A DNA stretch of 64,000 bases from Paenibacillus sp. UNC451MF (GCF_000686845.1 NZ_JMLS01000013.1:62001-126000); one strand, 5' to 3'; positions 15,730 to 25,053 are shown, counted from the stretch's first letter. The notes: generated from the sequence alone by a model not told the origin. Made by a program: numbers and translations.

Positions 15730-16611
15730 ATGAAGAGACTAGACGACATACATCTTCGCGATCCTTTTATTTTACCGGTGGAGAGCGAACGCAAATATTA
15801 TTTATACGGAACCTCGGGTGAAACCGCTTGGACGGGGAAGCCGCAAGGGTTCGACGTTTACATAAGCGATGACTTGGTGAACTGGGAGGGTCCCCACCGG
15901 GCTTTTCGTCCGGACGCTTCATTCTGGGCGGACCGCCATTATTGGGCTCCAGAGGTTCATGAGTGGAAGGGCAGCTATTATATGTTCGCCAGCTTTAAAT
16001 CGGAGGATCGCTGCCGTGCAACGCAAATTCTTGTAGCAGATCGCCCGGAAGGCCCTTTTAAGCCGCATGGTAACGGCCCTGTAACACCTGCTGATTGGGA
16101 ATGTCTGGACGGCACTTTGTATGTGGATCGCTCAGGAGAGCCTTGGATTGTATTTTGCCACGAATGGCTGCAGGTCAAGGATGGCGAAGTATGTGCATTG
16201 CGCTTATCCTCAGATTTGACAGAGACGCAGGGCGATGTGATTACTTTGTTCAAAGCTTCGGATGCGCCATGGGTGAGGCCGGTTCGGGAAGGGGACACGT
16301 TCGTGACGGACGGGCCTTTCTTCTACAGCTCCAAAACAGGAGAGCTGCTGCTCCTATGGTCCAGCTTCGGAGAGCAGGGCTACGCAATGGGGATCGCCCG
16401 TTCTTTGAACGGAGATATTAGCGGTCCCTGGATTCACGAAGCGGAGCCGGTGTACCGCAAGGATGGAGGCCACGGGATGCTGTTCCATGGGCTATTGGGC
16501 GGTTTGATGCTGACGATTCATTTGCCGAACAAGAATCCTAACGAGCGTCCGCATATTTTTCCGGTTGAGGATTGCGGAGGCACCTTAAGTGTTGGGGCAC
16601 CGATAGTTTAA
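15730..16611 (+). CDS. Glycoside hydrolase family 43 enzyme (arabinan/xylan-type), cytoplasmic
   Basis: 293 residues, a single five-bladed beta-propeller with no signal peptide. The catalytic base is Asp11 in HLRDPFI. The second blade has the YWAPEVHEWKGSYYMF signature, where the Glu/Asp set positions the substrate. The DGTLYVD strand and GGHGMLF are also typical. Family members remove alpha-L-arabinofuranosyl or beta-xylosyl residues. Lacking export, it probably works on imported oligosaccharides. ATG follows AAGGGAG. It is monocistronic with a strong terminator behind it. Confidence 0.88.
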   Translation: MKRLDDIHLRDPFILPVESERKYYLYGTSGETAWTGKPQGFDVYISDDLVNWEGPHRAFRPDASFWADRHYWAPEVHEWKGSYYMFASFKSEDRCRATQILVADRPEGPFKPHGNGPVTPADWECLDGTLYVDRSGEPWIVFCHEWLQVKDGEVCALRLSSDLTETQGDVITLFKASDAPWVRPVREGDTFVTDGPFFYSSKTGELLLLWSSFGEQGYAMGIARSLNGDISGPWIHEAEPVYRKDGGHGMLFHGLLGGLMLTIHLPNKNPNERPHIFPVEDCGGTLSVGAPIV

Positions 16612-16621
16612 CCGTCCCCCC

Positions 16622-16665
16622 AACAAAACACAGCCCCCTAATGGCGGGGGCTGTGTTTTGTTGCT
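16622..16665. terminator. Strong bidirectional terminator (17-bp perfect stem)
   Basis: AACAAAACACAGCCCCC (16622-16638) pairs perfectly with GGGGGCTGTGTTTTGTT (16646-16662) around a 7-nt loop, and A/T-rich tracts lie on both sides. It separates GH43 from the convergent germination operon. Confidence 0.88.
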
Positions 16666-16678
16666 GCTTTTCACAAGC

Positions 16679-17818
16679 TTACTTTTTCTCCTTCAACATG
16701 CCCGAATGCAGTAATTGGAGCTGGACATCAATTTGTTCCAATGATTCTTTATCCAAATCAAGCTGCTCTTCGGACAGGTTTTTCCAGTCCTTGTAATGCT
16801 GAAGATACAGGGCATATTTTAGCTGTAGTACGTCAGCATGAAGGGGGAGCCCTTTTTCATAAGTGGCTCTGACTTCATTCTGAATTATTTTCTCTGCCGC
16901 TGCCAGAAGCTGTTTTTCCGGCGTGTTTGCAAACAACTCGACGACATTGCCTTGTAAGGAAATTTGCAAATCGTATTTGGGATGGCTGGAGGGATTTTTC
17001 ACATCGATATGGACTAAAGGGTCTTCGAGTGATACGACCCCCAGTAATTTACCATCCTCCTCCACCTTTAGCGGGGATCGGAGCGTTTGGCCGGTTACCC
17101 ACCGCAGTCCTTTCAAATCCTCTTGGTTTAAAGACCCTTTCATTTTTTTGCCGCTCAAAATAAAAGCGCCGTCCCATTCCAGTTTCTGTTCCGGCTTTCC
17201 ATTTTTCTCCCACTGATTAGGATTGGTCGATAAAATAGGCAGGAGGACCGTTCTTGCCGGCTCATAATAATCTCCCAGAAATGTCATGTATTGAAGCGGG
17301 AGAATCCAAGAATGCTGCTTATAGTTGGCAGCAGGCGAATGCGCTATCGTCTCGCGGGGAGACAGATTGAAGAAAGCAGGCGCATTCATAATTTCCGTAA
17401 TGGGTTTCTTGGTGGCAAATACCCACGGAGTAAAACGGATTTCCCGGAATCGTGTTATAGCGTCGACATATCCGCCCGGCCATTGCTTCAATGCTCTTTC
17501 TCCTATGATGATGGTTGTCACGTGACTCCAAATGATTCTTTTCTGTGCCGTGTTGTAAAGATCGTTCATGGCCAGATTCAGCGATTCGCCTTTTCCTTTG
17601 CCTATCCAGGTAGCTGCCTTATTTCTGCCTTGAGGACTTTCCTGTTTGGCTATCGTTGAAAATTCCATCAATTGAGCATAGACGATATAATTCGGTTTTT
17701 CATAATCAAGGCCGATGGAGGTGATGTAGTTGATTTTTTCAACGTTCTGAGCATCCCAGCAGCCGCTAATTGACCACATGGCAACAAATAGGCTTACAAG
17801 TATTCCTATACGCTTCAT
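16679..17818 (-). CDS. Spore germination lipoprotein, Ger(x)C family
   Basis: 379 residues. A signal peptide with lipobox SISGC (Cys near residue 20) is followed by WDAQNVEKINYITSIGLDYE, the usual beginning of mature GerC proteins. The conserved KRIIWSHVTTIIIGERAL and ILGxY-like middle parts follow. C-subunits of germinant receptors sit on the outer face of the spore inner membrane with the A and B subunits. Last gene of the operon, overlapping the A-subunit stop by 4 nt, with a strong terminator after it. Confidence 0.92.
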   Translation of the reverse strand: MKRIGILVSLFVAMWSISGCWDAQNVEKINYITSIGLDYEKPNYIVYAQLMEFSTIAKQESPQGRNKAATWIGKGKGESLNLAMNDLYNTAQKRIIWSHVTTIIIGERALKQWPGGYVDAITRFREIRFTPWVFATKKPITEIMNAPAFFNLSPRETIAHSPAANYKQHSWILPLQYMTFLGDYYEPARTVLLPILSTNPNQWEKNGKPEQKLEWDGAFILSGKKMKGSLNQEDLKGLRWVTGQTLRSPLKVEEDGKLLGVVSLEDPLVHIDVKNPSSHPKYDLQISLQGNVVELFANTPEKQLLAAAEKIIQNEVRATYEKGLPLHADVLQLKYALYLQHYKDWKNLSEEQLDLDKESLEQIDVQLQLLHSGMLKEKK

Positions 17819-19347
17819 TCTGGATCGGTTCTTTCTCTAGTGGAATCGATCGGATCCAGCATCCCTGGTCGATGCTTTTCAGAGCCCCAGGGCATCGCCA
17901 ACAGAGCGGGGATCAAGCTCCTGAACGTCACTGGGGACAGCGGTGCGAGATAAGGGAGGCCAAAGGAGCGCAGCCCGGACAAATACACGACTATGAAGAA
18001 CAACGATATGAAAAAACCAAACAAACCTACAACAGAGGAGCATACCAGAACGAAAAGCCTCAAAACACTCACGGTGCCGCTTAATGACTGGTTGACCAAA
18101 GTAAATGTGGCGACAGCGGTTACGGAGGATGCAATCAGCATGGTAGGAGAAGCCAATCCGGCGCGAATCGCTGCATCCCCAATAATGAGTCCTCCCACGA
18201 CAGCGATGGTTTGTCCAACGGCCTTCGGAAGCCGTATGCCGGCTTCTCTGAAGATTTCAAACAAAAACAGCATTAGCAGCGCTTCGAGCGGTGCCGATGT
18301 TGGGAGACCTGTACGAGATGTAACGATGGTTGCCAGCAGCGGAAAAGGAAGCTGCTCCATATTGAAAGTGCTTAAGGCAACCCAAAAGCCTGGCGTGAAT
18401 ATGGCTACGAACAATCCGATCAGCCGCAATAATCGTTCAAAGCTGACAAAGTAAAAGGTAAGATGCAGATCCTCCGGCGATTTGAGCTGTTCTGTCAAGT
18501 TGGAAGGGGCAATAAGTGCCATGGGTGAACCGTCCACGATAACGGCAAAGCGCCCGCGAAGCAAGCACTCGGCTATAAAATCAGGTCTCCCGATATAATC
18601 GATCAGGGGAAATAAAGAAACGGAACGGTCGGACAGCCCTTCTTCCAGCTGAGCGCTGCTCAGTAAGGCATCTACATGGATTCCTCGGAGCCGTTTACGC
18701 GCTTCTTGAATCGTGTTGGGGTTGGCGATGTCCCGAATGTACATAAGAGATACCTTGGTCTGGCTTCTTGTCCCTATTTCGAAAGGTTCATTGCATAAGG
18801 ATGGCGTACGCAGTCGTTTGCGGACCAAGGCAATATTGGTTGAAAGTTCTTCTGTGAAGGCGTCCCGGGGACCCTTAAGCGAAATCTCCGTTGCCGATTC
18901 CTCCGGCGTCCTCTGCGGAATTTGCGGTATACAGACTGTGTAGACCAGTGATAAAGCCTCAAAAACGATGATGAGATGACCGCTGAATAAGCATGTAAAC
19001 ATGCTATCGTCGTCTCGAATCGATTCAAGCTGGAGCAAATCAGTCAAATTTTCCGTAATGGACTTCCAATCGGAGTGTTCGTTGATGCTTATAGTTAAGT
19101 TAGGAATAACCCACTCCAGCATTTGCTTGGAATCGATCATACCTTCGCAATAAACGAAAACTACTTTGGGACATGCCTCATTGGTATAGTTGTGGCTAAC
19201 GACACTTACGTCTGCCGAATGAGCGAAATAAGAGCGAAGCATCGCTTCGTTCCATTGAGTCAGTGTTTTGGAAGGCTGACTTCTAGCCAAAGGTGCGGTT
19301 GTACGTTCATTATCCAGCGTTTTACGGATCCAATGAAGAAGGTTCAT
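17815..19347 (-). CDS. Spore germination protein, GerA family (A subunit)
   Basis: 510 residues. The hydrophilic N-terminal half contains the GerA-family segment FVYCEGMIDSKQMLEWVIPNL. About five membrane helices follow, including PGFWVALSTFNMEQLP and the conserved RTGLPTSAPLEALLMLFLFEIFREAGIRLPKAVGQTI stretch. A subunits help recognise the germinant and conduct ions. Middle gene of the B-A-C operon, with 4-nt overlaps on both sides. The germinant cannot be predicted. Confidence 0.94.
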   Translation of the reverse strand: MNLLHWIRKTLDNERTTAPLARSQPSKTLTQWNEAMLRSYFAHSADVSVVSHNYTNEACPKVVFVYCEGMIDSKQMLEWVIPNLTISINEHSDWKSITENLTDLLQLESIRDDDSMFTCLFSGHLIIVFEALSLVYTVCIPQIPQRTPEESATEISLKGPRDAFTEELSTNIALVRKRLRTPSLCNEPFEIGTRSQTKVSLMYIRDIANPNTIQEARKRLRGIHVDALLSSAQLEEGLSDRSVSLFPLIDYIGRPDFIAECLLRGRFAVIVDGSPMALIAPSNLTEQLKSPEDLHLTFYFVSFERLLRLIGLFVAIFTPGFWVALSTFNMEQLPFPLLATIVTSRTGLPTSAPLEALLMLFLFEIFREAGIRLPKAVGQTIAVVGGLIIGDAAIRAGLASPTMLIASSVTAVATFTLVNQSLSGTVSVLRLFVLVCSSVVGLFGFFISLFFIVVYLSGLRSFGLPYLAPLSPVTFRSLIPALLAMPWGSEKHRPGMLDPIDSTRERTDPE

Positions 19348-20432
19348 AAGCTTCGTCCTTTCTTCTTGCTTTTTACAACTACGAGTGTAATGAGGATCAG
19401 CGAAACAGCAAGTGCTGCATAGAAGGTTATCGCGTAATAGTCGTGAATATAGGCAACGTAAGTCATATCACTGATCGGCAGCAAGCAGAGAAGGAACAGA
19501 CATATGCTGATCAGATTGATGATGAGTTGACGTCTGCGGGGTTGTCGAATCTGGAACAAATCGATGATCAGAAAGATCGACAAGGAAACTCGGATGAAGC
19601 TCCCGGACAGCCATTGATAGATGGAGAAAAAATCGACGTGAGCTACGTAATCTCCAATCGTTACGAGCCTCCATTGTTCATAAGCAGGATAACGCAGAAT
19701 AGCGGCCTCTTCCGGGCCGAAGGCAGCAATAGATCCCATGAGAGGACCTAGAGTCAATCCACACATCACGGAGAGGAGCGCAAATAAGTGGACCCATTTG
19801 ACCGGACGGCTCAGTAAATGCTGCATTAGCACGACGATAATCAGCTCAATAAACCCTCCTCCTATGTAAATCATACATTGAGCAATGGAAGAAAGGTCGC
19901 TTGTGATCATCGGAAATAGCAGATTATACCGCTTGTATTGGAAATTGGCTCCCATAACGAAATACCCGAGAATCATGACGAAGGGTAGAAGTACCCCTGC
20001 GGTAATTGCAATTGATTGGATGCCTTTGCTTGCTGTGTAGCAGCAAAGCATCATTAGGCTGGCAACGATGACAAGAAGCGGAGTTTGGGGTAAATAGGAC
20101 ACCTTGGTCCAAGTTGCGGTTTCTTTCAGCGCGATGAAAGCAATGGAAAACAAATATACGGCGGCGGCACATTGCATCAGTCTCGCAAACCAGACTCCGA
20201 CATGGCTCTTAAGCCAATCGACGAGATTGGCCTGGTTTGTTTTTCTTGCTATTGCAAATGGAATCCATATCCAGGCAATGAAAAATACAAAGGCAGCCAG
20301 GACACTGATCCAGGCATCCCTCTTGGCTGTTTGCAGCAGCAGAGGAATAACGGTGACGTGATTAGCCAGCCCTATGGTCATTGTAAGAAGAATGCACAAT
20401 TGGAGCACGGAAATTTTATTGGATGAGTTCAT
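19344..20432 (-). CDS. Spore germination permease, GerB family (B subunit)
   Basis: 362 residues with ten hydrophobic helices, an APC-type transporter fold. It begins KISVLQLCILLTMTIGLANHVTVIP, and has the GGGFIELIIVVLMQ and DYVAHVDFFSIYQWLSGSFIRVS pieces usual for endospore germination permeases. B subunits bind amino acid or sugar germinants. It is the first gene of the operon. GGGAG lies somewhat far (about 14 nt) from the ATG at 20432, so the start is a little uncertain. Confidence 0.92.
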   Translation of the reverse strand: MNSSNKISVLQLCILLTMTIGLANHVTVIPLLLQTAKRDAWISVLAAFVFFIAWIWIPFAIARKTNQANLVDWLKSHVGVWFARLMQCAAAVYLFSIAFIALKETATWTKVSYLPQTPLLVIVASLMMLCCYTASKGIQSIAITAGVLLPFVMILGYFVMGANFQYKRYNLLFPMITSDLSSIAQCMIYIGGGFIELIIVVLMQHLLSRPVKWVHLFALLSVMCGLTLGPLMGSIAAFGPEEAAILRYPAYEQWRLVTIGDYVAHVDFFSIYQWLSGSFIRVSLSIFLIIDLFQIRQPRRRQLIINLISICLFLLCLLPISDMTYVAYIHDYYAITFYAALAVSLILITLVVVKSKKKGRSL

Positions 20433-20520
20433 GTTCGTCAGGTCAGCTCCCTTATCTCACTCTAGCAGTCATATCCATAAAGGGTGCGTTTTAGACTTGG
20501 ATTTTGTCGAATGAGGTCAA

Positions 20521-20551
20521 ATTAAAGACCGCCTCGACGTTCAGGCGGCCT
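20521..20551 (-). terminator. Probable terminator of mocR-like gene
   Basis: On the minus strand GGCCGCCT pairs with AGGCGGTC around an 8-nt loop, then TTTAATTT follows. The stem is good and the T tract modest. Confidence 0.55.
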
Positions 20552-20579
20552 TACAAGGTGCTGCTCATTTTAGCGGGAA

Positions 20580-21914
20580 TTATCGGCGCATTCTGCGGAT
20601 GGTTCCGGCAATCAAAATAACGGCTTGTTCAATATATTCTTCCTTCACATTGGAAATATTTAGCTTGATTAAGCTTTTCTTGGGGAAATCGGACAAATAA
20701 TGAGCATCGGCTGAATCCAGCTTTACGTGCTGTCTCAACAAACGCTCCTTTAACGCAGGGGTGGAGAAGGGCTTGCCAACTGCGATGTGAGTATGAGCCC
20801 CCTTGTACAGACGGGCAAAATCGATGTCGCCCTCACGTTCTAGAGCATTTGTCAAAAGCTCCATACGCCGCATGTAGGCCGCTTGAATTTTTTGCTTATG
20901 CCTCTCGAACATGCCGCTTTGGATATAAATTTCAAGAGCAGCCTGGGAGAGCATAGAGCTGTCGATATCCTGCAGCTTCTTATACTTGTTAAAGGTGTCT
21001 GCAAGCAGATGCGGAACTACAGCGGCACCGACACGCAATCCCGGAAACAATATTTTCGAATAGCTTTTTAAATAGATGAGATGAGAGGATTGGTCGTAGG
21101 CATAGACGGGATCCGACTTGGAATCGTCCTCCAGATCAGCTAAGTAATCATCCTCTACAATATAGACGTCATATTTCCCTGCCAGCTCGGCAAGGGCTTT
21201 TTTCTCGCGGGTGGAATAAGAGGTTCCTAGCGGATTGTGGAACCGGGGCATGGTGTAGAACAGCTTGATATTCCCGGTGCGAAACAGCTTCTCCAGCTCA
21301 TCGAAATCGATCCCCTGCGAGGTCCGTTCAATGCCTATGACTGGAATGCCGTGAGTTTCCAGCAGCTGAATCAATAAATGGTAGCTCGGCTGCTCAATAA
21401 GCACGGTCTCCTTTTGATTCGGAAAAGGCATGGTAGTTAAAATAGCCAACGCTTGCTGTACACCGGAGGTAATGCAAATTTGGTGCGGCTCCGCAAACAC
21501 TTGGTAATTAGCAAGATGCTTCTGAAGCACGCGGATGAGAGAGGGAAGTCCGCTCGGTGTACCGTACTCGAATAAATCGTTCTGGTACATATCGATCGCT
21601 TTATTGATACAGTGCTGAAAATCGATATAAGGGAACACGCTCGAGTCCGGTGCCGCGGAGGCCAGATCTATCATCGTCGGCTGCTCCTGCTGCTCGGATC
21701 TGTTGTCACGTTTGACTACGTAGTAGCCGCTTTTAGGAATCGAATAAATAAGGTGTCGACGCTCCAGCTCGTTGTAGGCGCTGATAACCGTACTTTTGCT
21801 GCAGGCATACTGCTCGGAGAGCATCCGAATAGGAGGGAGCTTGTGTCCGTCTTTGAAGTCTCCGCGCTCAATGCGGGCCTCCATGTCTTGGATAAGCTGA
21901 ACATACTTTAGCAC
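20580..21914 (-). CDS. MocR/PdxR-type regulator (GntR helix-turn-helix fused to aminotransferase domain)
   Basis: 444 residues. A GntR winged helix (about 1-70, KLPPIRMLSEQYACSKSTVISAYNELERR) is joined to a fold-type-I PLP aminotransferase domain (about 90-440). The PLP-binding Lys lies in YLKSYSKILFPGLRVG, and the Asp in YIVEDDYLADL. Such fusions are transcription factors that sense PLP or PLP-amino acid adducts, and they often control a neighbouring divergent gene. Here that gene is the DMT exporter starting at 22040, across a 125-nt gap. Confidence 0.93.
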   Translation of the reverse strand: MLKYVQLIQDMEARIERGDFKDGHKLPPIRMLSEQYACSKSTVISAYNELERRHLIYSIPKSGYYVVKRDNRSEQQEQPTMIDLASAAPDSSVFPYIDFQHCINKAIDMYQNDLFEYGTPSGLPSLIRVLQKHLANYQVFAEPHQICITSGVQQALAILTTMPFPNQKETVLIEQPSYHLLIQLLETHGIPVIGIERTSQGIDFDELEKLFRTGNIKLFYTMPRFHNPLGTSYSTREKKALAELAGKYDVYIVEDDYLADLEDDSKSDPVYAYDQSSHLIYLKSYSKILFPGLRVGAAVVPHLLADTFNKYKKLQDIDSSMLSQAALEIYIQSGMFERHKQKIQAAYMRRMELLTNALEREGDIDFARLYKGAHTHIAVGKPFSTPALKERLLRQHVKLDSADAHYLSDFPKKSLIKLNISNVKEEYIEQAVILIAGTIRRMRR

Positions 21915-22039
21915 TGAACGCTCCTTTCTGCATTCTGTATCGGTACAGATGGCGGTTATTTAGGTTGTATGAGGTTTGCTGCTAACTTATAGTAAAGGTG
22001 CCGGCCGGCAATATGAGATGAATGGCAGGAGTGATCGTG

Positions 22040-22990
22040 ATGTTCAGAAGTACGCAAGTAAAAGCTTATCTGGCTGCAGCCTTGTACGCCATCATTATAA
22101 GTTTGTCGTTTCTATTTGTAAAATTGGCGCTCACCGTATCGGACCCTATGGATGCTATGGCGCATAGATTCACCATTTCCTGGTTGGCTATAAGCATTCC
22201 CGTTCTTTTTGGATGGGTTCGACTCCACATAAGCTGGAAAGACATTCTGCGGATCTTGCCTTTGTCTTTGTTGTATCCGGCGATGTTTTTCAGCCTTCAG
22301 GTATATGGATTAAGCTACAGCTCCTCATCTGAGGGGGGCATTATTCAGGCCACGGTGCCGATATTTACGATGATACTCGCTGCGATTTTTTTGAAAGAAA
22401 GGACGACTTTATGGCAGAAGCTATCCGTTATGGTGTCCGTAGCCGGGGTCGTTTTTATTTTCATCATGCAGGGAGCTGAGCTTGCGGCAGATCATCTGAT
22501 GGGCATATCCTTGCTGGTGCTGTCCTGCCTGTCGTTTGCCGGATATAACGTGTTGGCGCGGCCTTTAAGTCAAAAGTTCAAAGCGATGGAAATATCCTTT
22601 ATTATGCTGACCATCGGCTTCGTATGCTTCAATGGAATGGCTCTTGTCAAGCATGGCTTGGATGGCAGTATTCAGACTTTTCTCCAACCGTTAACTTCTC
22701 CCACGTTTGTGCTGTCTACGTTGTATCTTGGAGTTCTGTCTTCGTTAGTCACCACCTTGCTGTTGACGTATGCGATTTCACGGCTGGAAGCATCCAAGCT
22801 AAGTGTGTTCAGTAACTTGTCCACGTTGATTTCCATGGGAGCTGGGGTCGTGTTCTTAGGTGAAAAGCTGGAATATTATCATGTGATCGGTGCCGTTATG
22901 ATTGTGGCGGGGGTACTCGGAACGAATTTTTTGGATAAAGTAAGATTGGGTTCGAGGATAGGCTTGAGGGCAAAGAAGCAGTCCATGTAA
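22040..22990 (+). CDS. EamA/DMT-family transporter
   Basis: 316 residues, ten predicted helices in two EamA repeats (GGIIQATVPIFTMILAAIFLKER and LSTLISMGAGVVFLGEKL mark the two repeat ends). The family exports amino acids, metabolites or drugs. ATG 22040 is preferred because AGGAG lies 8 nt ahead. The gene is divergent from the MocR regulator, which suggests export of an amino acid or aminotransferase-related compound under MocR control. Substrate is unknown. Confidence 0.88.
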   Translation: MFRSTQVKAYLAAALYAIIISLSFLFVKLALTVSDPMDAMAHRFTISWLAISIPVLFGWVRLHISWKDILRILPLSLLYPAMFFSLQVYGLSYSSSSEGGIIQATVPIFTMILAAIFLKERTTLWQKLSVMVSVAGVVFIFIMQGAELAADHLMGISLLVLSCLSFAGYNVLARPLSQKFKAMEISFIMLTIGFVCFNGMALVKHGLDGSIQTFLQPLTSPTFVLSTLYLGVLSSLVTTLLLTYAISRLEASKLSVFSNLSTLISMGAGVVFLGEKLEYYHVIGAVMIVAGVLGTNFLDKVRLGSRIGLRAKKQSM

Positions 22991-23030
22991 AAGGTTGTGT
23001 TAAGACTTATTTGGGAAAATTTGTTGACTT

Positions 23031-23072
23031 AAAAGTTAACTTGTGTTAACTTATTTATATAAGTTAACTTTT
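23031..23072 (+). promoter_or_regulatory. Promoter with GTTAAC dyads, probable TetR operator
   Basis: AAAAGTTAACTT (23031-23042) and AAGTTAACTTTT (23061-23072) are exact inverted copies. A third GTTAAC is at 23045-23050. TTGACT at 23024-23029 could be the -35. It sits 24 nt before a TetR-family gene, so autorepression is the simple reading. Confidence 0.55.
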
Positions 23073-23095
23073 GTTGTGAAGGGATTTTACTAAAA

Positions 23096-23731
23096 TTGAA
23101 GGAAAATGCAATAGCTTTGCGGGAGCTGAAAAAGGCCCGAGCCAAGTTGGCTCTATACGAAGCAAGCTTGGAGCTGATCGGCGAACGATCGTTTAGGGAA
23201 GTGTATTTGGAGGATATTTGCCGCAAGGCAGAAGTGTCTAAGGTGACGTTCTTTAAGTTTTTTCGGCAAAAGGAAGATGTACTCGTTTATTACATGCGTG
23301 TCTGGCTGACGGATCGGATGATTGAGCTAGAGAAGGAGCCTAAACGGGGGCTTGCCGCACTGCGGCATATTTTCCACGATGTGGCCGAACGTGCTAAGAA
23401 ATGGCCCGGCTTGATGTTAAGCTTAATCAGCTTTTTGTGTGAAATGAAGATGCACCCGTGCATGCCTGAGCTGAGTGAGGCGGAGGTATATCTGCTGTTC
23501 CCCGATCATATGGAGCTGGGGCGACAGGACCCGAATCTGTTTGAGCTGTATCGGCAGTTCATGGAGGAAGCTCATGCCGATGGTGAGCTGAGGGAAGGAA
23601 TAACGGCTGCGACTGCTGTACAAATGGCCTTCACGATCTTTTACGGCGCCTTTCTCACGGCCCATTTATATCGCTCGGAAGATGTCATGAAGGTGTATGA
23701 CGAACATTTGAAGCTGTTAATTCGCAGTTAG
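23096..23731 (+). CDS. TetR/AcrR-family transcriptional regulator
   Basis: 211 residues. The N-terminal helix-turn-helix (GERSFREVYLEDICRKAEVSKVTFFKFFRQKEDVLVYYM) is standard, and the C-terminal helices form the ligand and dimer domain. The start is probably TTG 23096, about 12 nt after GAAGGGA. TTAAC-rich dyads directly upstream suggest autoregulation. The DUF4188 gene follows 36 nt later and is likely controlled with it. The inducer is unknown. Confidence 0.87.
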   Translation: MKENAIALRELKKARAKLALYEASLELIGERSFREVYLEDICRKAEVSKVTFFKFFRQKEDVLVYYMRVWLTDRMIELEKEPKRGLAALRHIFHDVAERAKKWPGLMLSLISFLCEMKMHPCMPELSEAEVYLLFPDHMELGRQDPNLFELYRQFMEEAHADGELREGITAATAVQMAFTIFYGAFLTAHLYRSEDVMKVYDEHLKLLIRS

Positions 23732-23767
23732 CAATCTATATACCTATAGAAGGGCGTGAATTGCATA

Positions 23768-24283
23768 ATGTCTAAGGTTATCCCAGGAAGATATACGGCG
23801 CAGATGGATGGCTCGTTCGTTGTTTTCATCATCGGGATGCGGATTAACAAGCTGTGGGCGGTACATAAGTGGGTGCCTGTAATGAAGGCAATGCCCAAAA
23901 TGCTCAAGGAGCTGTATCAAAATCGTGACCTTGGATTTTTGTCAGCCAGCTATTTCCTCACTTGGCGTGGTATTACCGTAGTTCAATATTGGAGAAGCTT
24001 CGAGCAGCTGGAGCATTATGCAAGACACGGAGCCATTCATTTGAAAGCATGGCGTGAGTTCAACCAAAAGGTAGGGAAAAGCGGAACCGTAGGTATCTTC
24101 CATGAGTCTTATTTAATTGATGAGGGAAAGCATGAATGCTTTTATAGTAACATGCCCGTGTTCGGCTTGGCCCAGGCAGGCTCACACATTCCCGTGACGA
24201 ATAGAAGGGAAAGTGCTCGTGAACGGCTGGATGCCAGCAGGCACGGCGCAGGCACAGGAGAACATACGGAAGCGTCCGGGTAA
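23768..24283 (+). CDS. DUF4188 protein
   Basis: 171 residues. SKVIPGRYTAQMDGSFVVFIIGMRINKLW followed by LTWRGITVVQYWRSFEQLEHYAR matches DUF4188, a ferredoxin-like fold related to heme-dependent monooxygenases and aldoxime dehydratases. His and Trp-rich spots (HKWVP, HYARHGAIHLKAWREFNQ) are conserved. Start: ATG 23768 (MSKV) is preferred, but a GTG at 23756 is possible because the purine-rich site lies between. It follows the TetR gene in one unit. The reaction is unknown. Confidence 0.8.
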   Translation: MSKVIPGRYTAQMDGSFVVFIIGMRINKLWAVHKWVPVMKAMPKMLKELYQNRDLGFLSASYFLTWRGITVVQYWRSFEQLEHYARHGAIHLKAWREFNQKVGKSGTVGIFHESYLIDEGKHECFYSNMPVFGLAQAGSHIPVTNRRESARERLDASRHGAGTGEHTEASG

Positions 24284-24299
24284 GGACGTACGGTGCATA

Positions 24300-24342
24300 A
24301 AAAGGAGCTGTACCCCAATCGCGTTGGGAAACAGCTCCTTTT
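24300..24342. terminator. Bidirectional terminator
   Basis: AAAAGGAGCTGT (24300-24311) pairs exactly with ACAGCTCCTTTT (24331-24342), and CCCAA/TTGGG extends the stem inside. It serves the convergent DUF4188 and DUF1328 genes. Confidence 0.85.
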
Positions 24343-24378
24343 AACCCTATATACTATCCTAAGCAGGTTTATCGCTTA

Positions 24379-24543
24379 TCAGGCTGAAGGTCTTCGACCC
24401 ATGATTAACGTGATGACAAACAAGATTAGGAATATGACGAACAATATTTTGGCAATACCGGCTGCTGCGGAAGCAATCCCGAGAAATCCGAAGACTCCGG
24501 CAATGATCGCAATGACTAGAAATAAAAGTGCCCAGCTTAACAT
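24379..24543 (-). CDS. DUF1328 small membrane protein
   Basis: 54 residues, two helices: [19 protein letters not shown] and the [21 protein letters not shown] segment, the standard pattern of DUF1328 (YtjA) proteins. The ATG at 24543 has a perfect AGGAGG 8 nt upstream, so the longer frame to 24570 is rejected. It lies 63 nt downstream of the YflT-like gene on the same strand and may share its stress promoter. Function is unknown. Confidence 0.88.
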   Translation of the reverse strand: MLSWALLFLVIAIIAGVFGFLGIASAAAGIAKILFVIFLILFVITLIMGRRPSA

Positions 24544-24606
24544 ATGCCTCACCTCCTGAAATTGGCTCAATGAGCGGTTATTATCGGTTATCTAGCAGTT
24601 GATCTG

Positions 24607-25053
24607 CTATCGCAGCGTCCCGTCCGGTCCCATAGTGTCGGATAGATAAAGCCCTGCGGGCGGAACAACCGGCTCCTCACGTTGCAGATTCCGGCGGCGC
24701 GCATCCTCGAGGTCATGACGATCGATATCGTCGTACCATACCATAACAAGGATCTTACCTTTGTCCAACTCTGCTTCAAAATGATCGGCTTCATCCTTGG
24801 TTAGGCCAAGCGAATGCATTTTAGAACGCAGCTGGTCTCCTCTGGAACGGAACAAGTTTGCGAAGGTATTTGCAATCCCTTCTTCGTATAAACCAACCTT
24901 GTTCGTATCCATCAGGTCAGTTAGGCCTTCGGTCGTTTTGTCATCGTGGGCCAGCACGTAGATTTCTTCGAGTGCATAGCCTTCCCTTCGGAAAGAACGA
25001 ATGGCTTCAATTGCTTGCTCTTCTGTCATGACCAGCTTCACTTTGTTGTCCAT
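24607..25053 (-). CDS. General stress protein, YflT/GSP17M family
   Basis: 148 residues. VKLVMTEEQAIEAIRSFRREGY followed by EEIYVLAHDDKTTEGLTDLMD is the typical start of heat-induced YflT-like proteins, with the second half DEADHFEAELDKGKILVMVW. In Bacillus such genes belong to the sigma-B general stress regulon. A near-consensus sigma-B promoter (GTTTCA-N14-GGTTAA) lies 136-161 nt upstream. The C-terminal 30 residues are Arg/Pro-rich and variable. Its molecular activity is unknown. Confidence 0.85.
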   Translation of the reverse strand: MDNKVKLVMTEEQAIEAIRSFRREGYALEEIYVLAHDDKTTEGLTDLMDTNKVGLYEEGIANTFANLFRSRGDQLRSKMHSLGLTKDEADHFEAELDKGKILVMVWYDDIDRHDLEDARRRNLQREEPVVPPAGLYLSDTMGPDGTLR

